From assembly GCA_956465555.1 (NCBI GenBank), contig OY101116.1:2790001-2854000 (forward strand): a stretch of DNA of 64,000 bases, given 5' to 3'. This DNA is from Nitzschia sp. pyKryTriq1 (Eukaryota > Bacillariophyta > Bacillariophyceae > Bacillariales > Bacillariaceae). Shown piece by piece: positions 42,342 through 53,055 of the stretch. Within the stretch, counting starts at the first letter, position 1. Each line of letters begins with the position of its first letter. The notes beneath the pieces are model-generated. The model made no database searches and was not told the DNA's origin. It worked only from the letters and a program-made list of their open reading frames with translations. The translations under genes were made by a program, and so were the position numbers.

Positions 42342-43673
42342 ATGATAGTTCATACGATGATACCATCAATAGAAAGAAGAATGGCTGCTAGTTCAACTGG
42401 TGGTGAAAGTCCTATGAGAACTGTTTCTAACAGTGCGAATCGATTTGAGGATTCGTCTTCCCCCTCGACTCAGCAGGATGACTGTGTTGATTGCCCAGAG
42501 ATGAACAAGTCGGAATTCCATAATGTTTGTAGGACCACAGGATTACATGGTAGATCCCTTAGTCATGATCGAAGAAGAGCTGAATCTGCTCAGTTCTTTG
42601 AGGCTGTCGGAGAGTTATCCCTCGGCACTCAAGAGATCGAAATTGTGGACACAGGCTTGGACGATTCTCCAGAAGACGAAGGTGAGGGCGCCTACGAAAT
42701 TCGATCAGGACAGATCCCATTGATGCGGAACGACCTGGACTATCGTGGAATTGGAGAGGCTGATCTAGAAATTACAAAATGCGGAGTCCAACGAGGAAAC
42801 TGTGTTACTTTGCATCGAAAGGCCTGGCTGGAAGTCAGTGACTCGAAGCATCGCTACGGAAAGAACCTTAGGGTTTACTACCGACACTGGGCTTCGGTGG
42901 GGTACCCCACAAACAATTTCTTCCATTGGTTGGATTGTAAGGGTGAAGCGGAAGGTAGAGCTCTTCCCGATATTGAAGAGTGCCCCAGGAAGCAGCTTGA
43001 ATCCGAAACTGTGCTGTACATCAACGATAAGAAGATCACAGATAGCTACTCTTTAAGCATCGTCGTCGACATGGTTACCAGGCGAGCCCAGATCCTGGAT
43101 GCGGAGGGAGAACCAGTGACAACTGGCCAGGAAGGTTGGATTTTTGTCTATCGCGACAATGCTCTGTATGGATCTCGCAAAGTTACAGCCTTAAGCGTTC
43201 ACTCGAGGCAAAGGTTTCACCACTCCTCATTCTTTGGAGGCAAAGCAGTCTCCGCCGCCGGTATTCTTGTCACTGATAACGAGGGTTATCTGAAAGAAAT
43301 CCATCCCCATTCAGGACACTATAGACCAGGCGAGCCAGATATGCAACGGTGCCTCTACTACCTCCATTCGACAGGAGTCGGTTTTGATACGTTCGAGGTT
43401 GACATGCAACAAATATTTCATGTTTCTCGACATTCAGATTCACCCTTGGGTGTCGAACAAGACGTCATGAAAAAGAAAAAGCAGAGCTGTCTCTTTTTGA
43501 GACCCGCTTCCTTTGCCGCCGATTTTCTTGCTCATAAGACCAAAGCCAACAAAGTTGGAATGTTCAAGCAGATAGAGTCGCGTGGCACAACGTTGCTTGA
43601 GTGGTCGTACACTGACTCAGCGAGTGGTGGTGGAAGTCGTATTTTGTATCACATACCATCTCCGATACAATAG
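42342..43673 (+). CDS. IQM-like protein (copy B)
   Basis: The product has 443 residues in a single exon. The core (about 145-370) matches the IQM-like copy at 24427-26724 line by line: RKAWLEVSDSKHRYGKNLRV, FFHWLDCKGE, EECPRKQLESETVLYI, EGWIFVYRD, RFHHSSFFGGKAVSAAG, HPHSGHYRPGE and a shared end around FEVDMQQIFHVSR. The disordered N-terminus is only ~120 residues, against ~430 in copy A, and the tail differs. As in copy A, no IQ motif precedes the core. The two copies are about 16 kb apart in opposite orientation and well diverged, so the duplication is not recent. Confidence 0.85.
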   Translation: MIVHTMIPSIERRMAASSTGGESPMRTVSNSANRFEDSSSPSTQQDDCVDCPEMNKSEFHNVCRTTGLHGRSLSHDRRRAESAQFFEAVGELSLGTQEIEIVDTGLDDSPEDEGEGAYEIRSGQIPLMRNDLDYRGIGEADLEITKCGVQRGNCVTLHRKAWLEVSDSKHRYGKNLRVYYRHWASVGYPTNNFFHWLDCKGEAEGRALPDIEECPRKQLESETVLYINDKKITDSYSLSIVVDMVTRRAQILDAEGEPVTTGQEGWIFVYRDNALYGSRKVTALSVHSRQRFHHSSFFGGKAVSAAGILVTDNEGYLKEIHPHSGHYRPGEPDMQRCLYYLHSTGVGFDTFEVDMQQIFHVSRHSDSPLGVEQDVMKKKKQSCLFLRPASFAADFLAHKTKANKVGMFKQIESRGTTLLEWSYTDSASGGGSRILYHIPSPIQ

Positions 43674-43791
43674 AAACAATATGCTGACTAGAAGTTGAGT
43701 TGTAATTTTAGATCTCGAGCTTTCGTTCACCTAACAAGAATATTTGGAAGTGTTGGAAGATGGACAATCGTCTAGGAAGGAACTACGCACG

Positions 43792-45231
43792 CTATTGAGA
43801 GTCAGATTCTTGAGCCCTTTCTATGATCCAGTCTGAGACTAGTTCCATCGAGATTCTCCCTTCTGGAATGAAACCAAGGAGGAACGAGAATACATGGCAC
43901 ATGTATTTGAAAACGCATAGAGTCACTTTGACCCCCTCGGATCGACCGCGATTCACCAGCTGGACTGTCATATCGTAAACAGCTTCATGTTCGGATACAA
44001 CCACACACAACGGTGGCAGACCCTTCATGCTTCTATGAATCGGAGAGTACTCTTGACGAGGATTTTCAAGTTCTGGCCGCCGGGGTATAAAGTCATCCAA
44101 GTAGGGAAGCCCGTATTGCTGTACAGACTCCGTCACAACGAGGTCGTGCCTTGGGTAATGCAGAAATGAGCCCTTTTTCGTCTCGTCGTAGTCGACGTAT
44201 GGGCCAAAGAGGATCCCCCCAGATGGCATCACCATTCTCTCCAGCAGCTTCGAAAAATAAGCAGGGACCCCAATGGACTCTCCCCGCGAGTGCTGGCCGA
44301 TCAATTGCATAAGACGGGTTGCTAGAGCCCCTCCACTGGAAATTCCCAGGACAAAGATTTGCTTCGACGGATCCTCCACCCGCTTACTTAGCCATTTGTA
44401 CGCTAGGCAGGTGTCCCACAAAACGTCGTCAATGTTGGCTTCAGGCGCTAAGCGGATATTCGGAATGAATACATCCATATCACACCGGGTACCCATCCAA
44501 TCAGCGGCGGCGGAATTTCCTCTGGCGTCACCAGCCAAGTAGGCGCCCCCGTAGATCCAGAAAATGACTTTTTCGGTAACTTGCGACTTTCCGTGTCGAT
44601 GAACATACCATCCCTCTACCGTACACGAGTGTTCTTGCTGTTTAGGAGAGGCATCGCCCTCTAGAAATTCAGGACGTTCACTGAATTTAGTGATGCGATC
44701 AGTTTCAGGAGGAGGATTTGGACTAATCGCATAAAGCTGAGAGAGGGAAAACCGCATTCTCCTTGGTGTCACAGCAATGAACCTAGCCCACCACATAACA
44801 GTTGTGAGGGCGTGATATTCGTAAGACTGGGACGGGTGTATGCCAGTGCTCTTTCCTAGAAGTGCTTTGTGTAGTCGAAAATAAAGCCTCCAGCTCCGAT
44901 GCGTAAGGGCTCTCCGAAAGGAAAGCGGAACGACTTCACTCCAGAACTTGAAAAATGGCACTTCGAGCCACTGGAATAATAGCCTGTCAAGAAAGTTGAT
45001 GATCCACAGCAGTGCTAAATTTTTCCTCGTAATAATTCTCTGACCCAAATCTAGGTTCAGCTCGCTGTTAATCTTCTCCGGCGTTGCATCTGCGGGTGTC
45101 GTGGGATTAATAAATTCTGCGTCCGAATTGCACACAACAAAGGGTGCTCCATCGGGAGTGTGAAAGACTGACGTATCTTTCGACACAGTGCTATCTTGGG
45201 TCGAGTATTCTTTCTTCTCTCGTGGGCTCAT
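43792..45231 (-). CDS. Alpha/beta hydrolase, hormone-sensitive-lipase type
   Basis: The product has 479 residues. The catalytic domain starts near residue 205. The oxyanion segment reads VIFWIYGGAYLAGD, where HSL-type enzymes have HGGG, so the first His is replaced by Tyr. The nucleophile elbow is GISSGGALATRL (Gx-S-xG). The acid lies in VVVSEHEAVYDM, where Glu takes the usual Asp position. The His is in KYMCHVFSFLL. A hydrophobic stretch (about 70-100, NLALLWIINFLDRLLFQW) near the N-terminus suggests membrane association. The enzyme probably cleaves acyl esters; whether it is a lipase or a small-ester hydrolase cannot be told. It converges with IQM-like copy B. Confidence 0.8.
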   Translation of the reverse strand: MSPREKKEYSTQDSTVSKDTSVFHTPDGAPFVVCNSDAEFINPTTPADATPEKINSELNLDLGQRIITRKNLALLWIINFLDRLLFQWLEVPFFKFWSEVVPLSFRRALTHRSWRLYFRLHKALLGKSTGIHPSQSYEYHALTTVMWWARFIAVTPRRMRFSLSQLYAISPNPPPETDRITKFSERPEFLEGDASPKQQEHSCTVEGWYVHRHGKSQVTEKVIFWIYGGAYLAGDARGNSAAADWMGTRCDMDVFIPNIRLAPEANIDDVLWDTCLAYKWLSKRVEDPSKQIFVLGISSGGALATRLMQLIGQHSRGESIGVPAYFSKLLERMVMPSGGILFGPYVDYDETKKGSFLHYPRHDLVVTESVQQYGLPYLDDFIPRRPELENPRQEYSPIHRSMKGLPPLCVVVSEHEAVYDMTVQLVNRGRSEGVKVTLCVFKYMCHVFSFLLGFIPEGRISMELVSDWIIERAQESDSQ

Positions 45232-46756
45232 TTTATCAGTAGAAACTAGGATTGTTCCTCTCGCTGTGTCTTTTACTTTATCTTTATGTCATCGTCCATC
45301 ATCTCTGGTACGCGAATGACGAATAATCTCACTATCATCATCATCATTCATCATTTTCGTCTCAACAAACGTACTGTACCCTGGTACTCATACATACAGA
45401 CCGGTACAAGCATACTGTACCGTACAGTAGGCCGTCCCCCAAAAATTAGGGGGGGTGAGATTTATCATGCATACGTCATCGATCGGGAATGTGTGCGTGC
45501 GTGAACGACGATCGAAAATCGATGGATGGAGGAGGGACTGTTCGCGCCGCTTCGCCGCTCAGATCATGCTACAAGTACTGTACCAGCTACCAGTACGTAC
45601 CGGTACTTGTACAGTACGTACTGCTACCTGGTACTCTACCTTATTTCCACCTTTCCGGTTCTATGATCCGCTTGTGTAGAGAATGGTAGAAATTGTACAG
45701 CGGTGTCTGTCTCCCGAGAGGTCTGACTTTGGAAATGGTTGTTTCAAGTTTCAACTCCAACTAACTATCCAAGCCTGGTACAATCGCCAGCCACTGTCGA
45801 TTATGTACAAAATGTACTGTGCCGTACGAAGCTGTGCCGCCTCGCACAATTCTTTCCACGTGAAATTTTTACCAGTATGTACTTGTACCGGTACGGTCTT
45901 AGTGGTACAGTATTACACGTTCGTAGCAAAAGACACCTCTCAACGCTTTCTTTTACTTTTAAGTACAGGACTTGTACAGCAGTTGAGTACGAGTAAACAC
46001 GTTTTTGTTGACATCGCTCGGGCGAAGCGGAGTAGCCGGCCGGCTGGAAACGAAACCTAAAGTACGGCCAATGGGCGCGCGGTGCGTAGGATGCGAACAA
46101 GCGTAAATGGGCCGTTTTACGTGTTATTTCGATTGTCAATTATTTTAATGGTTGGGCGCGCTGAGTGGAAGTTTCACGAACTCTTCCCGCGGGCCTTTCG
46201 TCGGGATTTTAGTTGGCAAAGTCTTCGTACGGTACATGGTACCAGGTACTGCTACCAGGTTCTGGTGGGTTGTACCGTACCGGTACAGTACATGTAAAGT
46301 GGGCCCAACCTTCACATGCATGCATCCTCCTCGTGAAATGAAAGAACAAGCCAATCGATAGAAGAAAGAAAAGCAAGTACATCAAAATTGCCAAACAGTT
46401 TTCATCGCAAAAGTATAAAGGCATTCGTTCTATCTGTCTCTCTTGCTGAGCTTTTGAAGTTGGTAAAGGTACCAAAATTGCTTTCCAGGGTCGCAATTTG
46501 CTCATTGTGTGAGCGCTGCATTTCTTCGTGTTTTTGGTTGGATCCCGGGTTTCTACGTGAGCGTAGTACTGAAATCTCGTGGAAATTTTTCCACTCGCGA
46601 AGATCGTTGTTTACAACGTCGATCTATTGGTAAGCACTTTCGAGCACCAAGGGGACCTCTTTTGAACCTCTTTGGTCATGACAGTATCGTCAAAGAGACT
46701 GCCCAGACCAACATTGAACTCTTGTTTCCTTTTTAGGCCTTGAAAGCGACACAAGA
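45232..46756. other. 1.5 kb intergenic region, richest in GTAC palindromes; 5' UTR intron of Nudix B
   Basis: Promoters of the divergent hydrolase and Nudix B genes lie here. GTAC clusters lie at 45371-45432, 45571-45640, 45776-45990 and 46226-46297, with units such as CAGTACGTACCGGTACTTGT and TTGTACCGTACCGGTACAGT. A plausible non-coding intron of Nudix B runs 46630-46736 (GTAAGC to TTTTTAG), ending 20 bases before its ATG. No coding gene is supported. Confidence 0.6.
45371..45640. repeat. Two GTAC-rich palindromic clusters
   Basis: Clusters at 45371-45432 and 45571-45640 consist almost wholly of overlapping GTAC, GGTACC and CCGGTAC units, many of them perfect palindromes of 8-10 bases. Confidence 0.75.
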
Positions 46757-47893
46757 ATGAGTACCATTGTTCAGATTGCCCCAAATCCGGAGTCCACCGA
46801 GCCCCAAGTGCAAGTCGACCTTGGGAGCATGGAAGGCTTTATCGGGAGAATCAAAGAAGCTCCTGTTTGTGCCGATGAGACACTAAAGAAGGACGCCATG
46901 TCGACCGAGTCTCTGTCAAAGCTTTGCTTTCCTCTGGAAACCCCAAAGGATTCGGTCGAAGCTGTGTCCAACCTGCGCAAGCCGCGTCAAATCGAGTCGT
47001 CAGTCGTTTCATCTGCTTCATCCACAGCATCTCGAGAAAGTGCATACTTCTCTGATCTTGATGGCAGCGGTAGCAAAGTCATCTTGACACCTCTGCGGTT
47101 AGAGAGAAAACAATCTGAACAGATCAATCTGAAGGTTACCACTCAGAAAATCTCCCGAAACGGGCGCCTGACCCAGCGATGGCACACTGACCCGCAGACT
47201 CAACGCCTTTACCGGATGGTGACTGGTTGCGTACCCATTGTTGACGGTGGAAAGATTCTTTTTGTATCTGCCAGCCGCAAACCAGAGTGGATCCTCCCCA
47301 AGGGAGGCTGGGAGATGGACGAGGGCATGGAAGAAAGTGCCATCCGAGAAACATTCGAAGAAGCGGGTGTGCTGGGCATTATTGGCTCGCGCTTAAGCGA
47401 CATCGAATACGAGACCCGCAAGTCGAAAAAGCGAAAATCAGATCTCCAGGAAGCCCAAAAGAGAGCCAGGGTCGCTTGTGAGACCCACTCGATCAGTCCT
47501 GATGCGAAAACATCTTGTGACACTTCAGTGACATCTACTGAAACCCCATCTGGGAACACCAATTCTCTAGCTGAAGCAAATGTCGACGTGTCCAACGTTG
47601 ACATGGCTAGAATACGTGGGCAGTCCAAGCCCTCGGATGAGACTAGCTCGGTAGCTTCGGATACGTCGAGCGGCTATTCGCATGTTCGGTTGAGCCTCTT
47701 TCCGCTCTACGTCTCTGAGGTCAGAGCTGAATGGCCCGAGTCCGGGCGCTTTCGGATAGCTGTTGATATCGACGAGGCCATTCGCTTGACAGAGTCTCGA
47801 CCTGAGTTTCAAGCCGCCTTGAAGGAAGTGAAGGAGCGAAATCTTCATCTTCCTCGCAAGGACAGCAATCTGCAGCTCGTCCTTGATCGGTAG
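46757..47893 (+). CDS. Nudix hydrolase, DIPP-like (copy B)
   Basis: The product has 378 residues in one coding exon. The first ~130 are Ser/Glu-rich and disordered. The Nudix domain starts near RLTQRWHTDPQTQRLYRMVT, and its box is complete: GGWEMDEGMEESAIRETFEE then AGV. As in copy A, a low-complexity insert of about 90 residues follows (KSKKRKSDLQEAQKRAR) before SHVRLSLFPLYVSEVRAEWP. The end VDIDEAIRLTESRPEFQAAL closes the domain. KSKKRKSD could serve as a nuclear signal. The family hydrolyses diphosphoinositol polyphosphates and dinucleoside polyphosphates. It lies 6 kb from copy A on the same strand, with two other genes between. Confidence 0.85.
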   Translation: MSTIVQIAPNPESTEPQVQVDLGSMEGFIGRIKEAPVCADETLKKDAMSTESLSKLCFPLETPKDSVEAVSNLRKPRQIESSVVSSASSTASRESAYFSDLDGSGSKVILTPLRLERKQSEQINLKVTTQKISRNGRLTQRWHTDPQTQRLYRMVTGCVPIVDGGKILFVSASRKPEWILPKGGWEMDEGMEESAIRETFEEAGVLGIIGSRLSDIEYETRKSKKRKSDLQEAQKRARVACETHSISPDAKTSCDTSVTSTETPSGNTNSLAEANVDVSNVDMARIRGQSKPSDETSSVASDTSSGYSHVRLSLFPLYVSEVRAEWPESGRFRIAVDIDEAIRLTESRPEFQAALKEVKERNLHLPRKDSNLQLVLDR

Positions 47894-48190
47894 CACTGAC
47901 CTGGAGCCCGTATCACTGATCACTGCTGTTACGGACTCCCTCTTTCAAAAGGACCAGCCATCTCTCCGGATGCTCGCAACAATTCTACATACAATATAAC
48001 TGAACCACTTAATATATTGGCGGAACAAGCAACAATGCTATTGAGCGGCCAACACATCTCGGATCAAATTTGACTCGGAAGCATTTTCAAATAAAATAAA
48101 AACACACCATAGAATTTTTCAGCGAGAACTCTCAAAGAAACTTGCTAGTGAAGACTGTAGGCAGCAATTACATGAACTGGATACCATCTT
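47894..48190. other. Convergent 3' flanks of Nudix B and seipin
   Basis: About 300 bases of AT-rich sequence. AAATAAAATAAAAACAC at 48090-48107 could act in 3' end formation. Nothing else is seen. Confidence 0.45.
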
Positions 48191-49709
48191 TCAGTTATCC
48201 GAATCATCGATTGGAACCTCTTCTTCGAAGATGGATAAATCGTGCTCGTCGTTCAATTCCTGGGTGAGCGGAGCAGGCTCTTGCGATGAAACATCATTGA
48301 ACGTCGGTTCTTGCGTTCCCCCAGCGCCGGCAGCTGCCTCATCTGACTGCGACAGATCTTCCCAGTCAGTTGTTTCTGGGGGTAGTTGGCTTTCGTCCAA
48401 GTCTAACGTATCCGACGAATCTTCTTGCTCTTCCCGCATCTGCCGCAGTATTCGTTGGTGCTGTTGGTGCTTCCATGTAGCACGAAGAGCGAGCAATCCT
48501 ACCATTTGAATTGTTGAGAGAATCAATACTCCAATCGCGTAGCAAGTAAAGAACCATTCTCGAAGGAGAAACTGAAAGTCTGTGAGTTCATTTCCGATTC
48601 GGATTTCTCCACTGATGACTTCCAGCGGCTCGGGTTTTCTCCGCTTATCCTTGACTTGCATGACAAGAGACACGGTGGCATAACGCTACAGAACATAGAC
48701 ATGGCCATGCGGCAGGCGGAATTCAATGTTGAGAAATTCGTCCAAGAAGGGGTCAGCAGTGCCAACTGACATGTGCAGAGTTCAAAGACCAGTCGTCACA
48801 AGAAGGATCCACTTCACTTACCAGCGGCATTGATGAGCTTTCTTTGAAATGACGGAATGAGGGGATGACAACGGTTCTCGTCTCATGGGCGGCTCCAACT
48901 AGCAAGGGGACCAGGCATATCGATTTCCGAATAGTAGAAATCCACAGGCTCTCGTGAGGCAATCGAGCCGCTCGCATGGATGATGCTAACCTTGTGCCGT
49001 TGCTAGATTGTAGTTCAACATGCACCATAAAAATGCCCGTTTTGTGGTTTACCTGTGAATCGGGGAGTTCCAGAGCAACCTCGAAGAAGAACGCCTTTCC
49101 TTGACTGAGAATCCTCGTTTCCGTGAGCTCTTTGGGGATGACATCGTCATGATAGGCTTCCCATTGTGTATGTTTTGAAAAAAAGTCAACTGCAGCCCAA
49201 GGAGCACCCCGTAATTCTTCTTTTGGAAAAAGGGACGTGCAGGTAGGAGCTTCGAATGGGTTCGTCTCATTGGAACTTGTCTCATTATTGGAGCACAAGG
49301 CTGGTGACGGTGCAGGGTGTTTTGCAATGCCAGAATAGTCAAAGAAAAGTGGCTCCAAAGCAGCTTTCCCAGGTTGTATCGCAAAATAAAATAAGCCATA
49401 AAGCCCAATCGAGGAGAGAAGGACTGAAAACCCAACGGTCCACAAAATAAGGATTTTTTTCAAAATGGGCCAGAGTCCCACAAAGGCTCCCTCCACCATC
49501 TCGGCAGATCCCTGAAAGGCTGCCCTCGGTATCTCAAATTCTTGTGCTCGAGCAATTGCTTCCGTGGCAGCACTCTCCAGGAGATTTCGGACACGTTGAG
49601 CGTCATGAAGATTCATATTCTCGATTCGAACTTGCGCATGTTGGAATGCTGCACCAGCTGCCTGTTCCAGCGCTTGTCGAATGGATTCGGCATCCCTCGG
49701 AACTGCCAT
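48191..49709 (-). CDS. BSCL2: Seipin, lipid-droplet biogenesis protein, two exons
   Basis: Exons are 49709-48822 and 48685-48191; the product is 460 residues. The 136-base intron starts GTAAGT, ends TTCTGTAG and lies in phase 0. It joins SSMPL|RYATVSLVM, which restores the seipin strand order. Seipin is an ER membrane ring protein that helps form lipid droplets. After a helical N-terminus, membrane helix 1 (about 97-118, ILWTVGFSVLLSSIGLYGLF) leads to YFAIQPGKAALEPLFFDYSG. The lumenal domain shows the seipin-defining block FFFEVALELPDSQVNHKTGI followed by FMVHVELQSSNG and RLPHESLW. Helix 2 is WFFTCYAIGVLILSTIQMVG. The C-terminal tail is acidic. I chose the ATG at 49709 because there is no ATG further upstream in frame. 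Confidence 0.9.
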
Positions 49710-50588
49710 CGCGTCCAAAGAAGAATCAATATCTGCTGTTTCTGGATGAGCGACCGGAACCAGCAACCAACCACACAGTCAACTGAGCCGGAAAGAGATC
49801 ACAGCACTACTCCCACTTGTATATACCGGTACTCGGTGCCTTGTGTCGAAAGATAGAAGCCGGCAAGAATTGGGAATGGTGTCGGGTCGTTGGTCTCCCA
49901 TCAGCTCCCAGCACTCATCAATCATCAATCATCAATGGCTGTTTGTTATACAGTATTCCACACCGGTAACCGCGGTGGTACCCGTACCGTACCGGTATTT
50001 ATCCCTACAGTAGTATGGTACTGGTACTGTACTGTACCAGTACCCTGGTACAGGACCGCAGTACTGCGACTACAAGACTACCACTGGTTGGACGGTTCGA
50101 CCACTTTGATCAAAACTGGTCAAACTACCGACCAGCAACAGTAGACTACTTGTACTCATATCTCTATATCGTAAAGCAGCGAAAAAGTGCACTGTCTAAT
50201 TTAGTTGCTACCTTGACGGTTGAGAGCAATTAATCTCTCTCCCGCCGGAACGATACCATCTACGCCAGACAGTCCAATTGATTGACTCAATACTGTAGGA
50301 GTACAAATATCCACAATCGCCTCTATGACTTGAATCGCGATCAGCCTTTCTGATCTTCGTCATCTCTCTCTAGTAGTTCGTACACTGTGTGTGCTTCTAG
50401 TGCGAGTACGATTGTATGGAGTCTACGATCGAAGAGGACCTATTCTAGGGACCTATAGCTGTGACATCCTTTCTACAACCATCAGGCTCCTACTATATAA
50501 ATCTACTCTCTAGTAGTAGTAGAGGGAATCTTAGTACTCTAAGGAAAGAGGCGACGATCACGGCATATGATCGTCAAATTGTTCAACT
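49710..50588. other. Intergenic region with GTAC-rich cluster
   Basis: A major GTAC cluster lies at 49961-50055 (GGTACCCGTACCGTACCGGT, ATGGTACTGGTACTGTACTG, CAGTACCCTGGTACAGG), with a small one at 49826-49836. CATCAATCATCAATCATCAATG lies at 49916-49937 and TAGTAGTAGTAGAGG at 50511-50525. No gene is supported. Confidence 0.6.
49961..50055. repeat. GTAC-rich palindromic cluster
   Basis: About 95 bases with roughly ten GTAC tetramers, mostly in GGTACC, CCGGTA and AGTAC contexts. It lies about 250 bases upstream of the seipin start. Confidence 0.75.
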
Positions 50589-52182
50589 CTAGCGAACAGT
50601 TACCAACACTTTGTCTTTGGTAAGCTTTTTCGCAAAGGCAATTTCGGCTAGGTCAGCCGCGATATCTAGTGTAGCCGAAGGGCGCGCGGCGGCAAGTGCA
50701 GAAGCTTTCATCGATTCCATATTTTCTGGCGAGCTCAACCATGAGCTCACCGTATCAGCAATCACCTTGGGATCACCAGAGTATTTACCGAATCCAGAAT
50801 TCTCTACAAATGGAACGTTTCCTTCCTCTTGGCCAGGTCTGAAAGAAAGGAAGAAGAAAAGGAAATTGTGAGGAGGAAACTCCGAAAGATCGCCAACTTG
50901 GAGAAATTGTCACCTACAGATAAGCAAACAACATGCAGGGAAGTCCACAGATACACGCTTCTGCGATTGTTCCCGGTCCAGCTTTAGTCACCAAGGTGTC
51001 GGATGCACGCATCCACTCGTCCATGTTGTTCACAAATCCTTTGACAACGACCTTTACCCCAGCGCCCCACTGCTGACTAGACAATTCCTTCTGTGCAGCT
51101 TGATTGTTTCCACAGACAACTACAAGTTGATACACCGGAGAGGAACCACTTTCGCCCAGTTTTCCGCCCAGCGCCTTGGCAATATCAACTATTCCTCCCA
51201 TTCCATCGCCACCACCGACGACAAGAACAGTTGGCAACTCAGCCTCCAATCCGAGCTGTAACCGAAGACCATTCGACGCGCCCTCCTGGTTTGCTGCTTT
51301 ACCGACTGAAGCACTATCTGACCAAAACCCCTTTCGGATAGGGAGACCATACTGCACGATTTGCGAAGGTTTCAGCCCACGAGATAGAGCCTTCTCGTTG
51401 AGCACGTCGGAAGGAACGAAACATTTGTCGACACTAGTATGTCGAGCAAGAGTGAGACTTATTTCAATAAGAGCACGCACAAACAATGACCCTTTTCTTG
51501 TTGAGACTTACGCTGGGTTGAACCATGTCTTATGGGCTCCCCCCAAATCAGTGACAACCGTCGCAAAAGGTGTTGTTCGGACATTTGGGTCTCGCGACGA
51601 ACCGTTCGAATCTAGATTTGACAAAATTTTCAGTGGAAGGTCCTGACAAAGTGGGTGCACTGATACCACCATATCAGCCCTTTTACCGGTCGATCCAGAT
51701 GGCCGGTTCATGCAATCCTTGAACGGCTCAAAACAGAATGTACTAAGCAAGCAGTCATTCAGCCAAAGTCCGAAGTCTGTTTCTCCGAATTGAAAGAACA
51801 AATCCCATAGAAAACTGTATTTGGCCATGAGCTTGTATCCCTCTACGTAGCCATTAAAAGGCCAAAAGGGTCCATATTCAGTATAAATATCGACAATATC
51901 GCACTCAAATTTTCCTGGGTACAATACGTCGAAGGCATCACGCAAAGCGTTTGCAGAAGCACGATGACCACCTCCCGTATCGGACATGAGAATTTGAACC
52001 GTGCAAACACCATCACTGCTCTTTGAGGAATAGAGAGAAATCAAGGGATCCCCATTGTGAATAGTCGTATGCTGAATATTCCTCCCTCTTATTTGCGACG
52101 TCGCATATGGCGTGAACCCATTTGCCGACAATCCCAGAATGCAAAAGAACGTCGCGAACAGAAAACGCCTTGCTCCCGCCAT
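50589..52182 (-). CDS. MGD1: Monogalactosyldiacylglycerol synthase (MGDG synthase), three exons
   Basis: Exons are 52182-51512, 51433-50918 and 50838-50589; the product is 478 residues. The introns are 78 and 79 bases (GTAAGT...ACTAG and GTAGGT...TTTCAG) and both junctions join in phase 2. The enzyme transfers galactose from UDP-Gal to diacylglycerol, making the main plastid lipid. The GT28 features are the N-terminal ILMSDTGGGHRASANALRDA and, near the nucleotide site, VVGGGDGMGGIVDIAKAL. KAGPGTIAEACICGLPCMLF and PGQEEGNVPFVENSGFGKYS follow. The N-terminus is a signal peptide with ANG|FTPYA, a plastid cleavage motif of the diatom type. The last exon codes a helical end with KKLTKDKVLVTVR. The donor of intron 2 overlaps what would otherwise be a stop codon. 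Confidence 0.95.
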
Positions 52183-53055
52183 GGTGAAAGAAACTTGTAG
52201 TGAACTGAAGTCCCAAAAACAGCAAAACCTCCAATCCTTCGTTCGTAGCTACAGTAGTAGCTACAGTATTCGTATGATGTGTTCAATGATGAACGTTGAT
52301 GGCAAAATAATTGGAGAGAGATGATTCGATTCATTCTTCGGTGTCATCATCTCTCGCATCTCTACCCTCTGTCCTTTGATTCATTCGGTTGGATTGCTTC
52401 AAAGTTGAGGGCCAATCATCTCTGGATCGCGGGATGTGCTGTGACGTCATGATTTTCGAAGTAGTCAGCTGAGTCGAGAAAGCTTAAGATTTTTGCTGCC
52501 GCTAATCATATCTGTCCTGATCGCCTGAGTAATACATCTATCGATCTATCTATCTATCATCGTCGTGTGTCCCGGGCAGGCTGCAGTGTGATTTGACTAT
52601 GTTACATCAGTTGCTACTCACAAGGTAATCATGTGATCGTCCCTTGTATTTCAGACTATTTTACCACGGGAAGCATGCAGTAACCATCTCAAAAATGGTC
52701 GGGTCGGGTCGGATCGGAAACAACCACCCGGGCTCTCAAGCACACCTACGTGCAGTAAGTAAGGCTCATCAGCTCGCCTTCTTCTTTCGATGAGTGGAGC
52801 TAAAAGTCCATTTCAGACATCTTCTTTGGAGGTCGTTTCAGTCTCGTCGTTGGTCCCTCTCTTACTGCCTGGGCTGGCCGCAGCAACGCTTTCACCGACG
52901 CAACCAGATACTCTCGCGTTGACTTCTATTGGCCTTGGCCGGTGAGCAATATTATCGTTCCCGTGCAAGCGAGTCCGTTAATGATGCTTCGATGGGCATG
53001 TCCCTGTGAACATTTCCATCTGTAGGGCAAATAACGCAGGCTGGGCACACCATAG
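52183..53055. other. Intergenic region, no gene recognised
   Basis: 870 bases between two minus-strand genes: the promoter of MGDG synthase and the 3' flank of PI4K. Visible are a CTACAGTAGTAGCTACAGTA palindromic stretch (52249-52268), ATCTATCGATCTATCTATCT (52537-52556) and GGTCGGGTCGGGTCGGATCGG (52698-52718). No gene is supported. Confidence 0.5.

Noticed and set aside
45232-46756. Coding frames through the GTAC-rich gap (for example 125 and 112 residues)
   Set aside because: They are open mainly because GTAC-type repeats rarely create stops, and they match no family on either strand.
48753-48821. Read-through end of seipin exon 1 (EVDPSCDDWSLNSAHV)
   Set aside because: Splicing from GTAAGT at 48821 to TTCTGTAG restores the conserved seipin C-terminal half. 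Read-through gives a protein without the second membrane helix.
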